Positions 5,470-6,826 of a DNA stretch of 6,826 nt are shown piece after piece. The stretch covers positions 1-6,826 of the forward strand of contig URVO01000073.1 in the NCBI GenBank assembly GCA_900551335.1, in the 5' to 3' direction. The notes below the pieces were generated by a model. It did not search any database, had not been told where the DNA came from, and was given only the letters and a program-made list of their open reading frames with translations. Both the position numbers and the translations under genes were made by a program. Each line of letters starts with the position of its first letter. Position 1 is the stretch's first letter. The stretch is from an uncultured Phascolarctobacterium sp. (GTDB lineage: Bacteria; Bacillota; Negativicutes; Acidaminococcales; Acidaminococcaceae).

Positions 5470-6826
5470 TATTTGTTACCTCCCAGCGGTGCGAATACTT
5501 TATGATATTCGGTTGCTTGTTCAAAGGTATAAGCAGCACGCAGAATGGTTGCTTCGTCGAGAACCTTACCAATCAGCTGCATACCAATCGGCATACCATC
5601 TTCGGCAAAGCCGCAGGGGATGGAAATACCAGGCAGACCAGCCATGTTTACAGGAATGGTGGTTACGTCGAGCATGTACATGGTCAGCGGATCCATCTTG
5701 TCGTTGATGCCGTAAGCAGGAACAGGAGAGGTCGGTGTCAGCAGCACATCGCATTTTTCAAACGCAGCTTCAAAGTCGCGGCGGATGAGAGTACGAACCT
5801 GCATAGCCTTGTTGTAATATGCATCATAATAACCGCTGCTCAGTACGTAGGTGCCCAGCATAATGCGGCGGCGTACTTCCTGACCAAAGCCTTCAGTACG
5901 GCTCATGGTGGTCATTTCCGGAGCAGAGGTTGCTTCGAGGTTGCGATAGCCATAACGCACGCCGTCAAAACGTGCCAGGTTAGCAGAAGCCTCAGCCGGA
6001 GCGATGATGTAGTAGGTGATTACAGCATATTCGGTATGCGGCAGAGAAACCTCTACGATTTCAGCACCCAGCTCTTTATATTTTTCCACGGCCTTCATGA
6101 TTTCGGCTTTAACCTTTGCGTCAACGCCTTCACCGAAATATTCCTTCGGCAGACCGATGCGCAGGCCTTTAACGTCGTTTACCAGCGCCTTAGTAAAGTC
6201 AGGAACCTCTACGTTCAGAGAGGTGGAGTCCATCTCATCCTTACCGCAGATGCTGTTGAGCACCAGAGCAGCGTCAGTTACGTCTTTAGTGATAGGTCCG
6301 ATCTGATCCAGAGAGGAAGCGAAAGCTACGCAGCCATAACGGGATACACGGCCATAGGTCGGTTTAATACCAACGCAGCCGTTGAAGGAAGCCGGCTGAC
6401 GGATAGAGCCGCCGGTATCGGAGCCCAAGGTCCAGATAGCTTCGCCGGCAGCGATAGCAGCAGCAGAGCCGCCGGAGGAGCCGCCAGGAACGCGGTCTAA
6501 GTTCCAGGGGTTATGAGTTACGCCAAAATGAGAGGTCTTGGTGGTAGAGCCCATAGCGAACTCGTCCAGATTGGTTTTGCCCAGGAAAATAGTTTCGTCA
6601 GCGCGCAGGTTTTTGATAACATGTGCGTCATAAACAGGAATGAAGTTCTCCAGCATTTTGGAGGAGCAGGTGGTGCGCAGACCTTTAGTAGAAATATTAT
6701 CTTTGATTGCGCCCGGAATACCAGCCAGCGGAGCAATTGCTTCACCAGCGGCAATTTTAGCATCAACCTTGGCAGCCTGTGCCAAAGCGGCTTCTTTATC
6801 AAGGGTTACATAAGCGTTAACCTTGT
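5469..6826 (-). CDS. gatA: Asp-tRNA(Asn)/Glu-tRNA(Gln) amidotransferase subunit A, glutaminase (partial, N-terminus outside window)
   Basis: GatA is the amidase-signature subunit of GatCAB: it hydrolyses glutamine and passes the ammonia to GatB. The reading frame is open to the window edge. The first visible codons (from 6824) read [18 protein letters not shown], normal internal GatA sequence, so the TTG at 6785 is an internal leucine codon and not the start. The Ser-cisSer-Lys triad is intact: Lys in IPGAIKDN (6702-6704), the cis-Ser in [10 protein letters not shown] (6477-6479) and the nucleophilic Ser in [11 protein letters not shown] (6405-6407). Their spacing (75 and 24 residues) equals that of K79, S154 and S178 of Staphylococcus aureus GatA. 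On that numbering the full protein is about 489 aa, and about 38 N-terminal residues are missing here. The C-terminus is complete (VFAPLGGNK). gatC probably lies just upstream beyond the window, as in most gatCAB operons. No promoter of this operon is visible. Confidence 0.97.
   Translation of the reverse strand, partial: KVNAYVTLDKEAALAQAAKVDAKIAAGEAIAPLAGIPGAIKDNISTKGLRTTCSSKMLENFIPVYDAHVIKNLRADETIFLGKTNLDEFAMGSTTKTSHFGVTHNPWNLDRVPGGSSGGSAAAIAAGEAIWTLGSDTGGSIRQPASFNGCVGIKPTYGRVSRYGCVAFASSLDQIGPITKDVTDAALVLNSICGKDEMDSTSLNVEVPDFTKALVNDVKGLRIGLPKEYFGEGVDAKVKAEIMKAVEKYKELGAEIVEVSLPHTEYAVITYYIIAPAEASANLARFDGVRYGYRNLEATSAPEMTTMSRTEGFGQEVRRRIMLGTYVLSSGYYDAYYNKAMQVRTLIRRDFEAAFEKCDVLLTPTSPVPAYGINDKMDPLTMYMLDVTTIPVNMAGLPGISIPCGFAEDGMPIGMQLIGKVLDEATILRAAYTFEQATEYHKVFAPLGGNK
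5478..5484 (-). promoter_or_regulatory. Ribosome binding site of gatB, inside the end of gatA
   Basis: GGGAGGT on the minus strand lies in the last codons of gatA, 8 bases before the gatB ATG at 5469. The stop of gatA and the start of gatB form TAATG, with the final A of TAA being the A of ATG. This is the classic layout for a terminating ribosome to restart on the next gene, which would keep the two subunits in balance. Confidence 0.8.

Noticed and set aside
4156..5505. 449-codon and 332-codon (5502-6500) plus-strand open frames opposite gatB and gatA
   Set aside because: They are mirror shadows of two strongly conserved genes with intact catalytic and zinc motifs. The antisense products have no family features.
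6783..6785. TTG as the start codon of gatA
   Set aside because: The frame continues upstream with typical GatA sequence ([13 protein letters not shown]), and the triad spacing implies about 51 residues before this codon. The true start is outside the window.
1..6826. A linked, undescribed multi-gene system across the window
   Set aside because: The genes are a membrane protease, an anaplerotic carboxylase and two tRNA amidotransferase subunits. They lie in three transcription units with a divergent and a convergent junction, and every reading frame of substance belongs to a known family.

Overview
The window reads as ordinary core-genome DNA from a low-to-mid GC bacterium of the Bacillota. 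Three things point there: strong AAGGAGG-type ribosome binding sites, a single-chain (BC-CT-BCCP) pyruvate carboxylase, and a GatCAB-type tRNA amidotransferase with the gatA-gatB order. The FtsH N-terminus and the carboxylase sequence would fit a Clostridia or Negativicutes member, but this is an impression from sequence style and not a proof. There is no mobile element, CRISPR array, tRNA, rRNA or phage gene.

Layout: (1) positions 1-253, minus strand, hold the first 84 codons of a gene that looks like ftsH. (2) Positions 254-440 are a compact divergent regulatory region. It has one sigma-A-like promoter in each direction, an 11-bp inverted repeat that contains both -10 boxes, and a near-palindrome just upstream of the carboxylase -35 box. 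(3) Positions 441-3881, plus strand, encode a complete 1146-aa pyruvate carboxylase (pyc). (4) Positions 3882-4026 separate the convergent genes pyc and gatB and hold two hairpins. The wobble pairs in each stem suggest that the first serves pyc and the second serves gatB. (5) Positions 4027-5469, minus strand, encode complete GatB. (6) Positions 5469-6826, minus strand, encode GatA, which is cut by the window edge and lacks roughly its first 38 residues. The stop codon of gatA and the start codon of gatB share one base.

How the genes work: pyc makes oxaloacetate from pyruvate and bicarbonate (anaplerosis, or the start of a reductive route to C4 acids). GatA and GatB, with GatC probably encoded just upstream outside the window, convert misacylated Glu-tRNA(Gln) and/or Asp-tRNA(Asn) to the correct amide form. 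FtsH is a membrane AAA+ protease. These are three separate housekeeping functions, and nothing in the sequence ties them into one pathway. I did not find a convincing undescribed system. The best leads are the symmetric divergent promoter region and a non-standard loop beside the metal site of the carboxyltransferase domain. No gene-free stretch exceeds 300 bases.
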